Assembly (NCBI RefSeq): GCF_004124325.1
Contig: NZ_QBDT01000001.1
Coordinates: 2,294,001 to 2,358,000, forward strand
Source: Streptomyces sp. L2
Lineage (GTDB): Bacteria > Actinomycetota > Actinomycetes > Streptomycetales > Streptomycetaceae
DNA: 64,000 bases
Reading direction: 5' to 3'
Shown: one piece after another, positions 10,437 through 20,577 of the stretch
Layout: each line of letters starts with the position of its first letter
Position numbering within the stretch: the first letter of the stretch is position 1
The notes under the pieces: generated by a model
Told to the model about the DNA's origin: nothing
What the model saw: the letters and a program-made list of their open reading frames with translations, nothing else
Databases searched by the model: none
Position numbers and translations under genes: made by a program

Positions 10437-11114
10437 ATGACCGCTGCCTACGACATTCCCGTGGTCCTGGACCGTCGCGAAGGACCGTACGGCGAGGTGG
10501 TGCTGCGCAGACACGGCGCGCTGCTGCAGATCATCGCCAACGGCTGCTTCCTGATGGACACCTCCGACGGCCGCTCGGAGCGGCTGCTGGTCGACGCGGC
10601 GTACGGCGCGCTGGACGGGCGGCCGGGGCCGGAGGTGCTGATCGGCGGGCTGGGCGTGGGCTTCTCGCTCGCACACGCCGCGGCGGATCCGCGGTGGGGG
10701 CGGATCACGGTGGTGGAGCGGGAGAGCGCCGTCGTCGGCTGGCACCGGGACGGGCCGCTCGCGGAGCTGTCCGCATCCGCGCTCGCGGACCCGCGCACGC
10801 GGATCGTCGAGGCGGACCTCGTGTCGTACGTCCATGAGACATCGGACACGTTCGACGCGCTGTGCCTCGACATCGACAACGGGCCGGGCTGGACCGTGAC
10901 CGAGGACAATGACAGCCTTTACGGGGCGGCCGGACTCGCCGCGTGCGCACGGGTGTTGAGGCCGGGCGGGGTGCTCGCCGTATGGTCGGCCGAGCCCTCT
11001 CCGGAATTTGAAGGAACCTTGCGGAATGCCGGGTTCCGGCAGGTGCGTACCGAAGAGGTGCCCGTTGCCCGGGGCGTTCCGGACGCGGTACACCTTGCCG
11101 TCGGCCCTGGATAG
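10437..11114 (+). CDS. Spermidine synthase-like methyltransferase-fold protein
   Basis: This 225-residue cytoplasmic protein has a spermidine-synthase/Rossmann fold: an N-terminal beta hairpin region (EVVLRRHGALLQIIANG), a glycine-rich nucleotide loop (EVLIGGLGVGFSLAHA), an acidic strand end (ITVVERES), and LCLDIDNGPGW where the catalytic region of aminopropyltransferases would be. It is shorter than true SpeE, so polyamine synthesis is not assured; 'spermidine synthase-like' is the family label. Several starts are in frame (10416, 10425, 10428 and 10437). I chose 10437 because residues conserved in the fold begin soon after. It is divergent from the rhomboid-like gene. Confidence 0.75.
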   Translation: MTAAYDIPVVLDRREGPYGEVVLRRHGALLQIIANGCFLMDTSDGRSERLLVDAAYGALDGRPGPEVLIGGLGVGFSLAHAAADPRWGRITVVERESAVVGWHRDGPLAELSASALADPRTRIVEADLVSYVHETSDTFDALCLDIDNGPGWTVTEDNDSLYGAAGLAACARVLRPGGVLAVWSAEPSPEFEGTLRNAGFRQVRTEEVPVARGVPDAVHLAVGPG

Positions 11115-11223
11115 CGACGGCGCGGTCGATCCCCGTAATGTGCTGCCGTGACGCGGATCATTCAAGCGTCAATCGCAGTCATGGGATCACCCCACGGATT
11201 CCGGAAAGCAACAGGGGCGGGCG

Positions 11224-11964
11224 ATGGAGCAGACACACACCTCCCAGACCGGCGCGGCCACGACCACCCCGGGCGCGCAGCGCCGGGTGCTGGTCGTCGA
11301 GGACGACCCCACGATCGTCGACGCCATCGCGGCCCGGCTGCGCGCCGAGGGTTTCCTCGTGCAGACGGCGTCGGACGGCCCCTCGGCCGTCGACACCGCC
11401 GAGGCCTGGCAGCCCGATCTACTGATCCTCGACATCATGCTGCCCGGCTTCGACGGCCTGGAGGTCTGCCGGCGTGTGCAGGCCCAGCGCCCGGTGCCGG
11501 TGCTGATGCTGACGGCGCGGGACGACGAGACCGACATGCTGGTCGGGCTCGGGGTCGGCGCCGACGACTACATGACCAAGCCGTTCTCGATGCGGGAGCT
11601 GGCCGCGCGGGTGCACGTCCTGCTGCGGCGCGTGGAGCGGGCGGCGATCGCCGCGTCGACCCCGCGCTCGGGCATCCTGCGCCTCGGTGAGCTGGAGATC
11701 GACCACGCGCAGCGCCGGGTGCGGGTGAAGTCGGAGGACGTCCACCTGACGCCGACCGAGTTCGACCTGCTGGTGTGCCTGGCGAACACCCCGCGCGCGG
11801 TGCTCTCCCGGGAGCAGCTGCTGGCCGAGGTGTGGGACTGGGCGGACGCCTCCGGCACCCGGACCGTCGACAGCCACATCAAGGCGCTGCGCCGGAAGAT
11901 CGGCGCCGAGCGCATCCGTACGGTGCACGGGGTCGGGTACGCGCTGGAGACGCCGACGCCATGA
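11224..11964 (+). CDS. OmpR-family response regulator
   Basis: This 246-residue protein has a receiver domain (about 21-135) with the acidic pair VVEDDP, phosphoacceptor Asp in LLILDIMLPG, the switch Thr in MLTARDD and Lys in DYMTKPF. A C-terminal OmpR/PhoB winged helix follows (LTPTEFDLLVCLANTP, VDSHIKALRRKIG). It overlaps the following kinase gene by four bases (ATGA), so the two are co-translated and surely form a pair. Target genes are not evident. The N-terminal 20 residues are a Thr/Ala-rich extension. Confidence 0.95.
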   Translation: MEQTHTSQTGAATTTPGAQRRVLVVEDDPTIVDAIAARLRAEGFLVQTASDGPSAVDTAEAWQPDLLILDIMLPGFDGLEVCRRVQAQRPVPVLMLTARDDETDMLVGLGVGADDYMTKPFSMRELAARVHVLLRRVERAAIAASTPRSGILRLGELEIDHAQRRVRVKSEDVHLTPTEFDLLVCLANTPRAVLSREQLLAEVWDWADASGTRTVDSHIKALRRKIGAERIRTVHGVGYALETPTP

Positions 11965-13073
11965 CCGAGGGGCGTGAGGCCGCACGGAGGAGCCCCGGGG
12001 AGGATCCCTGGGGCGGCGTACGCCCGTTCTCGATCAAGACGAAGCTGGGCACGCTGGTCGTCGTCTCCGTGCTGATCACGACCGGTCTGTCGATCGTCGC
12101 GGTGCACACCAAGACGGAACTGCGCTTCATCACGGTCTTCTCGATGATCGCCACACTCCTCATCACGCAGTTCGTGGCGCATTCGCTCACCTCGCCGCTG
12201 GACGAGATGAACGCCGTGGCCCGGTCGATCTCGCAGGGCGACTACACGCGCCGGGCGAAGGAGAACCGCCGGGACGAGCTGGGCCGGCTGGCCGGGACGA
12301 TCAACGTCATGGCGGACGAGCTGGAGGCGCAGGACCGGCAGCGCAAGGAGCTGGTGGCGAACGTCTCGCACGAGCTGCGGACCCCGATCGCGGGGCTGCG
12401 GGCGGTGCTGGAGAACATCGTCGACGGGGTCACCCAGGCCGACCCGGAGACCATGCGGACGGCCCTGAAGCAGACGGAGCGGCTGGGCCGGCTGGTGGAG
12501 ACGCTGCTGGACCTCTCCCGCCTCGACAACGGCGTCGTACCGCTGAAGCTGCGCCGCTTCGAGGTGTGGCCGTACCTGTCGGGCGTGCTGAAGGAGGCCA
12601 ACATGGTGGCCTCGGCGCGGGCCGGCATGGCGTCGGGCTCGGGCAGCCACACGCGCACGGACGTGCACCTGCACCTGGACGTCTCCCCGCCGGAGCTGAC
12701 CGCGCACGCGGACCCCGAGCGCATCCACCAGGTCGTCGCGAACCTGGTCGACAACGCGGTGAAGCACAGTCCCGCGCACGGCCGGGTCACGCTGAAGGCG
12801 CGGCGCGGGCCGCAGCCGGAGTCGCTGGTGCTGGAGGTCCTGGACGAGGGCCCCGGCATCCCGCGTTCGGAGTGGCACCGGGTGTTCGAGCGGTTCAACC
12901 GGGGTGCGGTGACCCGGCCGCACGGCCCGGGCAGCGACGGCGGGACGGGGCTGGGCCTGGCGATCGCCCGGTGGGCGGTGGATCTGCACGGCGGCCGGAT
13001 CGGGGTGGCCGAATCCGACCGCGGCTGCCGGATCATCGTCACACTTCCGGGACTGTCTTCCGTGCCAAGTTGA
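11961..13073 (+). CDS. Sensor histidine kinase of the two-component pair
   Basis: This 370-residue membrane kinase has two closely spaced membrane segments ([18 protein letters not shown] and [16 protein letters not shown]), leaving almost no extracytoplasmic loop. A HAMP domain follows ([19 protein letters not shown]). The DHp helix carries the phospho-His in [12 protein letters not shown], and the ATPase domain has N box [17 protein letters not shown] and [11 protein letters not shown]. The small loop implies sensing within the membrane or through a partner. The ATG overlaps the response-regulator stop, giving translational coupling. Confidence 0.95.
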   Translation: MTEGREAARRSPGEDPWGGVRPFSIKTKLGTLVVVSVLITTGLSIVAVHTKTELRFITVFSMIATLLITQFVAHSLTSPLDEMNAVARSISQGDYTRRAKENRRDELGRLAGTINVMADELEAQDRQRKELVANVSHELRTPIAGLRAVLENIVDGVTQADPETMRTALKQTERLGRLVETLLDLSRLDNGVVPLKLRRFEVWPYLSGVLKEANMVASARAGMASGSGSHTRTDVHLHLDVSPPELTAHADPERIHQVVANLVDNAVKHSPAHGRVTLKARRGPQPESLVLEVLDEGPGIPRSEWHRVFERFNRGAVTRPHGPGSDGGTGLGLAIARWAVDLHGGRIGVAESDRGCRIIVTLPGLSSVPS

Positions 13074-13365
13074 CGTAAAGTGCGAACCGGAGCCGCAAGA
13101 TCCACGGAGGTCCGGACCGCCGGGCCCGTGTGATCAGGCACAGGTCCGGGGGCGCGTGGGCGCCGGACCCGGCCCGGCGCACCCTCATATTCGCTCTCAC
13201 ATGCGGAACCTCACTTGTTTCCCGCCATTTCAAGCCCTGAAACAGGGATTCCGGTGTGACTTACGCGACGATGACCTTGCTCGACCGCACCTTCACCGGC
13301 TCGGGGGCGTAGCCTTTATTCCCGCTGTCCATCACCTTGTGAAGCGGAAGAGGGCGGTTGCCGCC
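13074..13365. other. Leader region before kgd
   Basis: This 292-bp gap separates the kinase stop from the chosen kgd GTG. I see no separate gene. In-frame codons extend upstream of the chosen kgd start to 13156, but they are not kgd-like, so the region probably holds the kgd promoter and leader. Confidence 0.5.
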
Positions 13366-16300
13366 GTGTCGCCACAGTCCCCCAGTAACTCGAGCTCCCC
13401 CAGCCTTCGGCCGGGCGGTGCCCCCACGACCGACGACCAAGCAGCCGGGAAGAACCCCGCTGCCGCGTTCGGTCCGAACGAGTGGCTCGTCGACGAGATC
13501 TATCAGCAGTACCTCCAGGACCCGAATTCGGTAGACCGCGCCTGGTGGGACTTCTTCGCCGACTACAAGCCCGGTGCTGCGGCCGCGGGGGCCGCAGAGA
13601 CCCCGACGGCCGCCCCGGCCAGGCCCGCGGCCCAGGCCGCCCCGGCCGCCGTGCCCGCACCGGCCCCCGCGCAGCCCGCCGCGGCGGCTCCGGCCGCTCC
13701 GGCGCCCGCGCAGGCCGCCCCCGCGAAGGCCCCGGCCAAGCCGGCGCAGCCCGCACAGGCGCCCGCCCAGCCGAAGGCCAAGGCGGCGCCGGCCGCTCCC
13801 GCCACCGCGGCCCCCGACGGCCCGGAGTACGTGACGCTGCGCGGTCCGTCCGCGGCCGTGGCGAAGAACATGAACGCCTCGCTGGAGCTGCCGACGGCCA
13901 CCTCGGTCCGCGCGGTCCCGGTGAAGCTGCTGTTCGACAACCGCATCGTCATCAACAACCACCTCAAGCGCGCCCGGGGCGGGAAGATCTCCTTCACGCA
14001 CCTGATCGGCTTCGCGATGGTGCAGGCCATCAAGGCCATGCCGTCGATGAACTGGTCCTTCGGCGAGAAGGACGGCAAGCCGACCCTCGTCAAGCCGGCG
14101 CACGTCAACCTCGGCCTGGCCATCGACCTGGTGAAGCCCAACGGCGACCGCCAGCTCGTCGTAGCCGCCATCAAGAAGGCCGAGACGCTGAACTTCTTCG
14201 AGTTCTGGCAGGCCTACGAGGACATCGTCCGCCGCGCCCGTGACGGCAAGCTGACGATGGACGACTTCACCGGTGTCACGGTCTCCCTGACCAACCCCGG
14301 CGGCCTCGGCACCGTGCACTCCGTGCCGCGCCTGATGCCCGGCCAGTCGGTGATCATGGGCGTCGGCTCCATGGACTACCCGGCGGAGTTCCAGGGCACC
14401 TCCCAGGACACCCTGAACAAGCTCGGCATCTCCAAGGTCATGACGCTCACGTCGACCTACGACCACCGGGTCATCCAGGGCGCCGCCTCCGGCGAGTTCC
14501 TGCGCCAGGTCGCCAACCTGCTCCTCGGCGAGAACGGCTTCTACGACGACATCTTCGAGGCCCTGCGCATCCCCTACGAGCCGGTCCGCTGGCTCAGGGA
14601 CATCGACGCCAGCCACGACGACGACGTCACCAAGGCCGCCCGGGTCTTCGAGCTGATCCACTCCTACCGGGTCCGCGGCCACGTCATGGCCGACACTGAC
14701 CCGCTGGAGTACCAGCAGCGCAAGCACCCCGACCTGGACATCACCGAGCACGGCCTCACCCTGTGGGACCTGGAGCGCGAGTTCGCCGTCGGCGGCTTTT
14801 CCGGCAAGTCGATGATGAAGCTGCGCAACATCCTCGGCGTGCTGCGCGACTCGTACTGCCGCACCACCGGCATCGAGTTCATGCACATCCAGGACCCCAA
14901 GCAGCGCAAGTGGATCCAGGACCGCGTCGAGCGCCCGCACACCAAGCCGGAGCGCGAGGAGCAGCTGCGCATCCTGCGCCGGCTGAACGCGGCGGAGGCC
15001 TTCGAGACCTTCCTGCAGACCAAGTACGTCGGCCAGAAGCGCTTCTCGCTGGAGGGCGGCGAGTCCGTCATCCCGCTGCTCGACGCGGTGATCGACTCGG
15101 CCGCCGAGTCCCGCCTGGACGAGGTCGTCATCGGCATGGCCCACCGCGGCCGGCTGAACGTGCTCGCCAACATCGTCGGCAAGTCGTACGCGCAGATCTT
15201 CCGCGAGTTCGAGGGCAACCTCGACCCGAAGTCGATGCACGGCTCCGGCGACGTGAAGTACCACCTGGGCGCCGAGGGCACCTTCACGGGCCTGGACGGC
15301 GAGCAGATCAAGGTGTCGCTGGTCGCGAACCCCTCCCACCTGGAGGCCGTCGACCCGGTGCTGGAGGGTGTCTCCCGCGCCAAGCAGGACATCATCAACA
15401 AGGGCGGCACGGACTTCACCGTCCTGCCGGTGGCGATCCACGGCGACGCGGCCTTCGCGGGCCAGGGCGTGGTGGCCGAGACCCTGAACATGTCGCAGCT
15501 GCGCGGCTACCGCACCGGCGGCACGGTGCACATCGTCATCAACAACCAGGTCGGCTTCACCGCCGCCCCGGAGTCCTCGCGCTCCTCCATGTACGCCACG
15601 GACGTGGCCCGCATGATCGAGGCCCCGATCTTCCACGTGAACGGCGACGACCCCGAGGCCGTCGTCCGGGTCGCGCGGCTGGCGTTCGAGTTCCGCCAGG
15701 CGTTCAACAAGGACGTGGTGATCGACCTCATCTGCTACCGCCGCCGCGGTCACAACGAGTCGGACAACCCGGCGTTCACGCAGCCGCTGATGTACGACCT
15801 GATCGACAAGAAGCGCTCGGTGCGCAAGCTGTACACCGAGTCCCTGATCGGTCGCGGCGACATCACCCTGGAAGAGGCCGAGCAGGCCCTGCAGGACTAC
15901 CAGGGGCAGCTGGAGAAGGTCTTCACCGAGGTCCGCGAGGCCACCTCGCAGCCGGCCGCCGCCGACATCCGCGCGCCGCAGGACGGCTTCCCGGTGACGG
16001 TGCCGACCGCGATCTCCTCGGAGGTCGTCAAGCGGATCGCCGAGTCCCAGGTCAACATCCCCGACCACATCACCGTGCACCCGCGCCTCCAGCCGCAGCT
16101 GCAGCGCCGCGCGGCCATGGTCGAGGACGGCACGATCGACTGGGGCATGGGCGAGACCCTCGCCATCGGCTCGCTCCTGCTGGAGGGCACCCCGGTCCGC
16201 CTGGCCGGCCAGGACTCCCAGCGCGGCACCTTCGGCCAGCGGCACGCGGTGCTCATCGACCGGGAGACCGGCGAGGAGTACACCCCGCTGCAGTACCTCT

Positions 16301-17184
16301 CCGAGGACCAGGCGCGGCTGAACGTCTACAACTCGCTGCTGTCCGAGTACGCGGCCATGGGCTTCGAGTACGGCTACTCGCTGGCCCGCCCGGACGCGCT
16401 GGTGATGTGGGAGGCGCAGTTCGGCGACTTCGTCAACGGCGCGCAGACGGTCGTGGACGAGTTCATCTCCTCGGCCGAGCAGAAGTGGAGCCAGACGTCC
16501 GGCGTCACGCTGCTGCTGCCGCACGGCTACGAGGGGCAGGGCCCGGACCACTCGTCCGCGCGTCCCGAGCGGTTCCTCCAGCTGTGCGCGCAGAACAACA
16601 TGACCGTCGCGATGCCTACGTCGCCGTCGAACTACTTCCACCTCCTGCGGTGGCAGGTGCACAACCCGCACCACAAGCCGCTGGTCGTCTTCACCCCGAA
16701 GTCGATGCTGCGTCTGAAGGCGGCGGCGTCGAAGGCGGAGGAGTTCACGAGCGGGCAGTTCCGTCCGGTCATCGGCGACGAGTCGGTGGACGCGGCCGCG
16801 GTCCGCAAGGTCGTCTTCTGCGCGGGCAAGGTCTACTACGACCTCGAGGCCGAGCGGAAGAAGCGGGGCGTGACGGACACGGCGATCATCCGCATCGAGC
16901 GGCTGTACCCGCTGCCGGGTGCGGAGCTGCAGGCGGAGATCAAGAAGTACCCGAACGCCGAGAAATACCTGTGGGTGCAGGAGGAGCCGGCGAACCAGGG
17001 TGCGTGGCCGTTCATCGCGCTCAACCTGATCGACCACCTGGACCTGGCGGTCGGCGCGGACGTCCCGCACGGGGAGCGGCTGCGCCGCATCTCCCGCCCG
17101 CACGGCTCGTCCCCGGCGGTGGGCTCCGCGAAGCGGCACCAGGCTGAGCAGGAGCAGCTGGTCCACGAGGTCTTCGACGCGTAA
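13366..17184 (+). CDS. kgd: Multifunctional 2-oxoglutarate dehydrogenase E1/acyltransferase (Kgd)
   Basis: This 1272-residue TCA-cycle enzyme is the actinobacterial fusion. It starts with the short E1o N-terminal motif ([18 protein letters not shown]), then a 90-residue Ala/Pro-rich linker. An E2-type acyltransferase domain (about 165-400) follows with the catalytic [18 protein letters not shown] motif. A full thiamine-diphosphate-dependent E1o domain occupies the rest ([52 protein letters not shown]). It oxidatively decarboxylates 2-oxoglutarate together with lipoyl proteins and is a known target of FHA-domain regulators such as OdhI/GarA. The GTG at 13366 is preceded by a purine-rich GGAAGAGG and gives the usual length. 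Confidence 0.96.
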   Translation: MSPQSPSNSSSPSLRPGGAPTTDDQAAGKNPAAAFGPNEWLVDEIYQQYLQDPNSVDRAWWDFFADYKPGAAAAGAAETPTAAPARPAAQAAPAAVPAPAPAQPAAAAPAAPAPAQAAPAKAPAKPAQPAQAPAQPKAKAAPAAPATAAPDGPEYVTLRGPSAAVAKNMNASLELPTATSVRAVPVKLLFDNRIVINNHLKRARGGKISFTHLIGFAMVQAIKAMPSMNWSFGEKDGKPTLVKPAHVNLGLAIDLVKPNGDRQLVVAAIKKAETLNFFEFWQAYEDIVRRARDGKLTMDDFTGVTVSLTNPGGLGTVHSVPRLMPGQSVIMGVGSMDYPAEFQGTSQDTLNKLGISKVMTLTSTYDHRVIQGAASGEFLRQVANLLLGENGFYDDIFEALRIPYEPVRWLRDIDASHDDDVTKAARVFELIHSYRVRGHVMADTDPLEYQQRKHPDLDITEHGLTLWDLEREFAVGGFSGKSMMKLRNILGVLRDSYCRTTGIEFMHIQDPKQRKWIQDRVERPHTKPEREEQLRILRRLNAAEAFETFLQTKYVGQKRFSLEGGESVIPLLDAVIDSAAESRLDEVVIGMAHRGRLNVLANIVGKSYAQIFREFEGNLDPKSMHGSGDVKYHLGAEGTFTGLDGEQIKVSLVANPSHLEAVDPVLEGVSRAKQDIINKGGTDFTVLPVAIHGDAAFAGQGVVAETLNMSQLRGYRTGGTVHIVINNQVGFTAAPESSRSSMYATDVARMIEAPIFHVNGDDPEAVVRVARLAFEFRQAFNKDVVIDLICYRRRGHNESDNPAFTQPLMYDLIDKKRSVRKLYTESLIGRGDITLEEAEQALQDYQGQLEKVFTEVREATSQPAAADIRAPQDGFPVTVPTAISSEVVKRIAESQVNIPDHITVHPRLQPQLQRRAAMVEDGTIDWGMGETLAIGSLLLEGTPVRLAGQDSQRGTFGQRHAVLIDRETGEEYTPLQYLSEDQARLNVYNSLLSEYAAMGFEYGYSLARPDALVMWEAQFGDFVNGAQTVVDEFISSAEQKWSQTSGVTLLLPHGYEGQGPDHSSARPERFLQLCAQNNMTVAMPTSPSNYFHLLRWQVHNPHHKPLVVFTPKSMLRLKAAASKAEEFTSGQFRPVIGDESVDAAAVRKVVFCAGKVYYDLEAERKKRGVTDTAIIRIERLYPLPGAELQAEIKKYPNAEKYLWVQEEPANQGAWPFIALNLIDHLDLAVGADVPHGERLRRISRPHGSSPAVGSAKRHQAEQEQLVHEVFDA

Positions 17185-17210
17185 GCCTCCGGCGGTTCAG
17201 CCCGTGTGAC

Positions 17211-17250
17211 AGGGCCCGGCACCGAGTTCTCCCTCGGCACCGGGCCCTTT
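17211..17250 (+). terminator. Hairpin terminator after kgd
   Basis: AGGGCCCGG (17211-17219) pairs with CCGGGCCCT (17240-17248), with a further inner CCGAG/CTCGG stem separated by a 2-base mismatch. TTTCG follows. It lies 26 bases after the kgd stop. Confidence 0.8.
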
Positions 17251-17307
17251 CGCCTTCCCGGCGGGGTGGCCCCGGTGCGTGCGCGACCGCGGGCCCGTCG
17301 TGGCCGC

Positions 17308-17453
17308 TCGCGCAGTTCCCCGCGCCCCTTACGGGGCCCGTCGGAGCTGCGGGCATGCGTGCCGCAAGGGCGGCGCCCACCCGGCAGCGGCCGTGCTACG
17401 TAGCTGCGGGCATGCGTGCCGCTAGGGGCGGCACGGGTGGGCGCAGCGGCACC
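17308..17453. repeat. Composite dispersed repeat, copy 2
   Basis: Module A (17308-17337) is GCGCAGTTCCCCGCGCCCCT plus a short GGGGC arm. Module B starts AGCTGCGGGCATGCGTGCCG at 17345 as a partial copy and again at 17402 as a fuller copy to 17453. The same A plus B arrangement occurs inverted at 62411-62504. No coding sense is visible, so the 320-bp gap between kgd and the next gene is mostly terminator plus repeat. Confidence 0.8.
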
Positions 17454-17504
17454 ACCCAGCGGGCAGTGGCTCTCCTCGCCCCGCCACCAGTTCAGGGCGA
17501 GGGT

Positions 17505-20501
17505 TCAGCCCAGGTAGGCCTCGAAGTCCCAGTAGGGGCGGGTTCGCTGGCGGGCGGAGATGGTGTGGGGGTGCTGGGCGCCCAGGGTTCGGGTGAGGGT
17601 GAGGAGCGCGTCCTCCTCCAGCTTGCCCGCCTCCTCCTGCTCGTGCGCAGCCCGGAGGTCCGCCGCGAGGGCCACCTGGCAGGACAAGGTCAGGGGATGC
17701 TCGTGCCCCAGCACGTGCCGGCTCCGCCGGAGGGTCTCCCGGCTCAGTTCCACCGCCTCGGGGATCCGCCCGTTGAAGTTCCGCGCGGACGCCGTGTTCA
17801 GCGCGCAGCCGAGGACCCAGGGATGGTCACCGGTGAGCGTCGAGGTGAGCCCGGCCAGCGCGGACTCGAACATCGCCAGCGCCTCGGCGCGTTCACCCGC
17901 GGCCTGCATGACGAGCGCGGTGTTGGTCAGCATGCCCGTGGCCACCGGATGGGCGGGCCCGAGCAGCGCGCGGTACCCGGCCTCGGCCTCGTCGATGAGG
18001 TCCCGGGCCTGGCTCAGATCACCGTGCTCCCGCAGGTAGTTGCCGTAGTTGGTGACGAACGCGAGCGTGCGGTAGTGCTCGCGCCCCCGCAGCCGGGCCA
18101 GCTGTTCGAGCAGCCCGGCCATGGAGGGTGCCAGGTCCTGGCTGTGCCCGCCCTCGCGGCGCCGGCACATGGTCAGCTGGGCCCGCGCCTCCAGCGTCTG
18201 CGGGTGCTGCGGTCCGAGCACCTGGACGTGGGTGCGCACGAGCGGTTCCTGGCGGGCCAGCGCGTCCCGGTAGCGGCCGAGGAGCCGCAGGTCGTGCGCG
18301 ACGGCGTTGCCGGAGTTGAGGGTGTTGATGTGCCGGGCGCGCAGCACGTTGTCGCGCCGGGCCAGGGTCTCCAGGTCGAGGTCGTACGCCTCCTCGTAGC
18401 GGCCGAGGAGCCGCAGTCCGACGGCGAGGTTGTGGCGGGCGCTGAGCGTGCCGGCCTCGTCGGGCCCGAGGAGCCTGTCGTTGCCCTCCAGGACCTGCCG
18501 CTGGAGTTCGTACGCCTCCTCGTAGCGGCCGAGGTAGCGCAGTCCGCCGGCCACCGCGCCCTGCGTGGTCAGCTCGGCGATCTCGTCGCGCCGCGGGCCG
18601 GACCGCAGCCGCTCCAGCAGCCGCCGGTCGAGTTCGTACGCCTCGCGGAACCGGCCGCGGGAGCGCATGAGGTAGCTCTCGTGGTAGGTGAGGTCGAGCA
18701 TGGGCCGGGACAGCGGGTCCAGGGCCCGGGACCAGCGGTCGCGGATCTTCTGGGCGAGTTCGAGCCCGCTGGAGTACTCGCCGCTGCGCATGCAGTACTC
18801 CAGGCAGTTCAGGACGGTCGCCCGGACCCGGGGCTGGCGGCTGTCCAGTGCGCCGGAGGGCTCCAGGTGGGGCAGGAGTTCGGCGTACCGGGGCCAGTTC
18901 CGGCTGTCGGCGGCGTTGCCGGGGTCGGCCTCGGCGAGCAGCGTGCGCACCGCGCGTCGGTGGCCGACCCGGCTCTCCTCGCTGGTCAGCTTGGAGACGA
19001 TGTCGTGGACGAGCCGGTGCATGTGCACGGACTCCTGGTGCGGGCCCATCTCGGCGCCGAGCGCGCCGCGCGTCTCGCGGGTGAGCACCGAGTAGTTGAC
19101 CAGGGTGTCCAGGGCCCGGGTCCAGGCGGGCAGGTCGGTGGCCATCCAGCGCAGCTGCTCGGGCAGGTCGGTCTGCGGGTAGGCGCGGATCAGGCCGAGC
19201 GGGATGCGGCCGGGCGCGAACGAGGTGCACAGGCCGAGGACGTCGATGGCCTGCGGCTGGGAGCGCCGGAGCCGGTTGAGCAGTATCGACCAGGAGGTCA
19301 TGGAGGACTGCGGGAAGCCCTCGCCGGTGGCGGGCTCGTCGACGGTGGAGAGCCGGCGTTCGCGGACCATCCGCAGGTACTCGGGCACCTCCATGCCGGA
19401 CTCGCCGAGCCAGGAGGCGGCCTGCACCAGCGGCAGGGGTACGTCACCGAACTCGGCGGCGACCTCGTCGGCCTCGGTGGCGGTGATGTGGGGGGCCCGG
19501 CGCAGCAGGTAGGCGGTGGACTCGGCGCGCAGGAACGACGGCACCTCCACCACGTCGGTGTGCTCGGTCCAGGCCCGGTTGCGGGAGGTGACCAGGACGT
19601 GCCCCGCGCCCTGCGGGAGCAGCGCGTTGACGCCGTCGCAGTCGTCCCAGCCGTCGAAGATGACGAGCCAGTTGCCGTACGGCTCGCCGCGCCGCAGGAC
19701 GTCCCGGACGGCGCGGATGCGTTCGCCGGGCTCGTTGCCGATGGGCAGGTCGAGTTCGACGGCGAGTTCGCCGAGGCGGTCGCGCTGGATGTTGCGGTCG
19801 TCGGAGTTGACCCACCACACCAGGTCGTAGTCGGTGCTGAAGCGGTGGGCGTACTCGGCGGCGAGCTGGGTCTTGCCGATGCCGGACATGCCGAGCAGGG
19901 TGCAGGCGGAGGCGCCGCGCTCGGCGTCGGCGAGGCTCTCGTGGATCTCGGTGAGCAGGTCGTCGCGGCCGGTGAAGCGGGGGTTGCGGCGCGGTACCTC
20001 GCCCCAGATCTCGCACCGGTTCTCGGGGTAGCGGGCGCGGGTGGGCAGGGCGCGCGGGGTGCGCCTGCGGTCCAGGCCGAGCCGGATGAGCAGGCGTTCC
20101 TCGGCGGCCTCCTCGCTCAGCGCCCAGAGGCTGGCCGGTTCCAGGACGGCGGTGGCGGGCAGCAGCGGACGGTTGGTGAGGTTCACGGCGGCGAACCGGT
20201 CGGCGTGGGCGGCGACGAAGCCGCGCAGCACGTCGTTCCACTCGCCGGCGGGGCGCGGGCCGAGTTCGAAGAACCAGTCGTTGAGGACCAGCAGGACCCG
20301 GCCGGTGGACAGCAGGAGGTCGCCGAGGGTGTCCTCCAGCGGGACCTCGCGCGGCGGGTCCCAGCGGTGCTGGGTGGTCCGGTGCCCGTGGCGTTCCAGG
20401 GTGTAGGCGATCCAGGCCGCCCATGAGCGGTGGTAGCCCGGAAAGACCACCAGGAAGTGCTCCGCCGCTCCGTCAGTGTCCGATCGCCGCTGTTCCGCCA
20501 T
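17505..20501 (-). CDS. fxsT: TIR-like/NB-ARC/TPR protein of FxSxx-COOH type (FxsT)
   Basis: This 998-residue cytoplasmic protein has a TIR-like N-terminal domain (about 13-140, FLVVFPGYHRSWAAWIAYTL). An NB-ARC STAND ATPase module follows (about 175-450) with P-loop LLGMSGIGKTQLA and Walker B WLVIFDGWDD. The C-terminal half is TPR repeats of the ALGxxHPxTL type (about 600-990; LGRYEEAYELQRQVLEGNDR repeats). This layout is that of the TPR protein found in FxSxx-COOH RiPP loci and in STAND conflict systems, where NTP binding triggers an effector; the TIR part would be the candidate effector or adaptor. The ATG at 20499-20501 has AGGGAG upstream. It is the last gene of the leftward block, 76 bp after the HExxH gene. 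Confidence 0.85.
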   Translation of the reverse strand: MAEQRRSDTDGAAEHFLVVFPGYHRSWAAWIAYTLERHGHRTTQHRWDPPREVPLEDTLGDLLLSTGRVLLVLNDWFFELGPRPAGEWNDVLRGFVAAHADRFAAVNLTNRPLLPATAVLEPASLWALSEEAAEERLLIRLGLDRRRTPRALPTRARYPENRCEIWGEVPRRNPRFTGRDDLLTEIHESLADAERGASACTLLGMSGIGKTQLAAEYAHRFSTDYDLVWWVNSDDRNIQRDRLGELAVELDLPIGNEPGERIRAVRDVLRRGEPYGNWLVIFDGWDDCDGVNALLPQGAGHVLVTSRNRAWTEHTDVVEVPSFLRAESTAYLLRRAPHITATEADEVAAEFGDVPLPLVQAASWLGESGMEVPEYLRMVRERRLSTVDEPATGEGFPQSSMTSWSILLNRLRRSQPQAIDVLGLCTSFAPGRIPLGLIRAYPQTDLPEQLRWMATDLPAWTRALDTLVNYSVLTRETRGALGAEMGPHQESVHMHRLVHDIVSKLTSEESRVGHRRAVRTLLAEADPGNAADSRNWPRYAELLPHLEPSGALDSRQPRVRATVLNCLEYCMRSGEYSSGLELAQKIRDRWSRALDPLSRPMLDLTYHESYLMRSRGRFREAYELDRRLLERLRSGPRRDEIAELTTQGAVAGGLRYLGRYEEAYELQRQVLEGNDRLLGPDEAGTLSARHNLAVGLRLLGRYEEAYDLDLETLARRDNVLRARHINTLNSGNAVAHDLRLLGRYRDALARQEPLVRTHVQVLGPQHPQTLEARAQLTMCRRREGGHSQDLAPSMAGLLEQLARLRGREHYRTLAFVTNYGNYLREHGDLSQARDLIDEAEAGYRALLGPAHPVATGMLTNTALVMQAAGERAEALAMFESALAGLTSTLTGDHPWVLGCALNTASARNFNGRIPEAVELSRETLRRSRHVLGHEHPLTLSCQVALAADLRAAHEQEEAGKLEEDALLTLTRTLGAQHPHTISARQRTRPYWDFEAYLG

Positions 20502-20577
20502 CGCCGCTCCCTGTTCCCGCGCCCGGCTTCCGGGCGAGCGCCCCCATAACGTAGCGCAGTCAATCTTGTACGACGTG

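Noticed and set aside
13261..17166. A 1301-codon leftward open frame opposite kgd
   Set aside because: Antisense artefact of kgd codon bias; no recognisable domain and no ribosome site.
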